A stretch of 5,974 nucleotides of DNA from an uncultured Eubacteriales bacterium (GTDB taxonomy: Bacteria > Bacillota_A > Clostridia > Oscillospirales > CAG-272). The position numbers were made by a program, and so were the translations under genes. The stretch lies in contig USTB01000060.1 in assembly GCA_900557635.1 (NCBI GenBank), positions 1-5,974 of the forward strand. Reading direction: 5' to 3'. The notes below the pieces were generated by a model that was not told the DNA's origin, did not search any database, and was given only the letters and a program-made list of their open reading frames with translations. Positions 5,506 through 5,974 of the stretch are shown piece by piece; the first letter of the stretch is position 1, and every line of letters starts with the position of its first letter.

Positions 5506-5974
5506 GCCGGTGACCACACCGCTGCCGTTGACGGTGGCCACGCCGGGATTGCTGCTGGACCAGGTAGGCGTGGCAGTGACGCCAGTGCTCTTGAGCTGGA
5601 AGCTCTCGCCCACGGCAAGGGTGAAGTCCTCCCGGTTGAGCTTCACCTCGCCGCCGGAGGGCGCGGTCCCGGTATCGCCGGTCTGGCCGGTCTGACCGCC
5701 GGCAGACGTGCCGCCCTTCACCCGGACGATGCACAGGCCCATGCTCTTCCCGTCCGTGGCGTAGACGTTGATGGTCCCGGCGGAGATGGCCGTCACCGTA
5801 CCGTTTTCATCCACGGAGGCGATGCCGTCGTCCTCGCTGTACCATGTGTAGCTGCCGGAGCCGCCGGAGGAAGAAGAGGAAGATGAGGAGGAAGCGGAAT
5901 CGCCCGAATCCTTACGGTTATCGCCGCAGGAGACTGCGGAAAAGAGAAAGAGACAAACCGATATCACTGCGGAC
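5266..5974 (-). CDS. Chimeric ORF: lipoprotein-like leader and Big_2 repeats fused to RNase PH C-terminus (open at right edge)
   Basis: One uninterrupted frame enters from the right edge and ends at the TGA at 5268-5266. Counting from a GTG at 5967: residues 1-14 are hydrophobic and end in SAVSC, resembling a lipoprotein signal; the frame stays open upstream (Ser-Ala precede), so the true start is probably outside the window. Residues ~20-38 form a Ser/Gly spacer. Residues ~40-84 are a bacterial Ig-like (Big_2) unit beginning at YTWYSEDD, apparently lacking its first strands. Residues ~86-107 are a Gly/Thr linker. Residues ~108-158 are a second Big_2 unit (VKLNREDFTLAVGESFQL ... GVVTGVSAG), cut before its last strands. 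From about residue 155 to 233 the sequence is the RNase PH C-terminus. An extracellular adhesion-type protein joined to a cytoplasmic exoribonuclease makes no obvious functional sense. A genomic rearrangement or a chimeric assembly is likelier than a working protein. Confidence 0.7.
   Translation of the reverse strand, partial: SAVISVCLFLFSAVSCGDNRKDSGDSASSSSSSSSSGGSGSYTWYSEDDGIASVDENGTVTAISAGTINVYATDGKSMGLCIVRVKGGTSAGGQTGQTGDTGTAPSGGEVKLNREDFTLAVGESFQLKSTGVTATPTWSSSNPGVATVNGSGVVTGVSAGIVDDTAMLDLQYSEDSRAQVDLNCVMNELGEIIELQGTGEGRAFTLTEQQELVRLCAKGNRELLKIQKEALGGAL
5274..5281 (-). promoter_or_regulatory. Strong ribosome binding site for rdgB inside the rph 3' end
   Basis: GGGAGGAG encodes part of the last RNase PH codons (Gly-Gly-Ala) and lies seven bases before the rdgB ATG at 5266, which overlaps the rph TGA. 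Such coupling is typical of an intact rph-rdgB operon and shows that the rph 3' end is in its native position relative to rdgB. Confidence 0.75.
5677..5694 (-). repeat. Tandem 9-base repeat in the inter-domain linker
   Basis: Two perfect head-to-tail copies of GCCGGTCTG (plus-strand reading) are followed in translation order by a diverged unit, giving QTG-QTG-DTG in the protein. The stretch links the two Ig-like units and is probably a flexible spacer; such repeats vary easily in copy number by slippage. Confidence 0.7.
5866..5892 (-). repeat. Nine-serine codon tract after the putative lipobox
   Basis: Nine successive serine codons using TCC, TCA and TCT form a purine-rich GGA/AGA stretch on the plus strand. 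They follow the cysteine of the putative lipoprotein signal and lead into Gly-Gly-Ser-Gly-Ser. Such a spacer is normal in surface lipoproteins, where it holds the folded domains away from the membrane. Confidence 0.75.

Noticed and set aside
5267..5734. Upstream extension of the rdgB frame to 5734
   Set aside because: RdgB homology starts exactly at the ATG at 5266 with a strong ribosome site; the extension is Arg/Gly/His-rich and lies out of frame over the Ig/rph reading frame.
5266..5974. A novel secreted RNA-degrading system (Ig-domain surface protein with RNase activity)
   Set aside because: Only the last third of RNase PH is present, without most of the phosphate/RNA-binding surface and ring interface. 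The Ig unit is cut in mid-fold, and the join lies at a motif shared by chance, all pointing to a broken or artefactual fusion.

Overview
The window is a compact, single-strand stretch of bacterial chromosome: every supported gene lies on the minus strand, so transcription runs from right to left. The gene content and order (rph/rdgB, nadD, yqeK, a LytR-CpsA-Psr protein, rsfS, leuS), the strong GGAGG-type ribosome sites, the overlapping genes and the moderately high GC content suggest a Firmicutes genome, most likely class Clostridia (an Oscillospirales-like gut lineage would fit). This is inference from protein style and gene order; no rRNA or other taxonomic marker is present.

In transcription order: (1) 5974-5266, an open reading frame that enters from the right edge. 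It starts as a lipoprotein-like leader with a serine-rich spacer and bacterial Ig-like (Big_2) repeats, and switches in frame, in the middle of a Big_2 repeat, to the last ~78 residues of RNase PH. (2) 5266-4664, rdgB, an intact inosine/xanthosine triphosphate pyrophosphatase. (3) 4677-4021, nadD. (4) 4024-3392, yqeK, an HD-domain Ap4A hydrolase. (5) 3381-2176, a membrane-anchored LCP-family cell-wall ligase. (6) A 94-base spacer with two inverted repeats. (7) 2081-1656, rsfS, the ribosome silencing factor. (8) 1636-1, the first 545 codons of leuS, cut by the left edge.

The block from rdgB to leuS is a housekeeping operon of a type common in Clostridia. Overlapping stop/start codons join rph-rdgB, rdgB-nadD and nadD-yqeK, and very short gaps join yqeK-LCP and rsfS-leuS. 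It links nucleotide-pool cleaning (RdgB), NAD synthesis (NadD), Ap4A removal (YqeK), cell-wall polymer attachment (LCP), ribosome silencing (RsfS) and leucyl-tRNA charging (LeuS). I see no promoter or canonical terminator inside it.

The only clearly unusual region is the right-hand ~700 bases, where Ig-like surface-protein sequence is welded to the rph 3' end at a point where both families share a V-S-A-G-like stretch. It may be a real rearrangement or a chimeric clone/assembly; the sequence alone cannot decide, and I favour an artefact or a recent recombination over a working new protein. I found no defence system, CRISPR array, mobile element, tRNA or rRNA.
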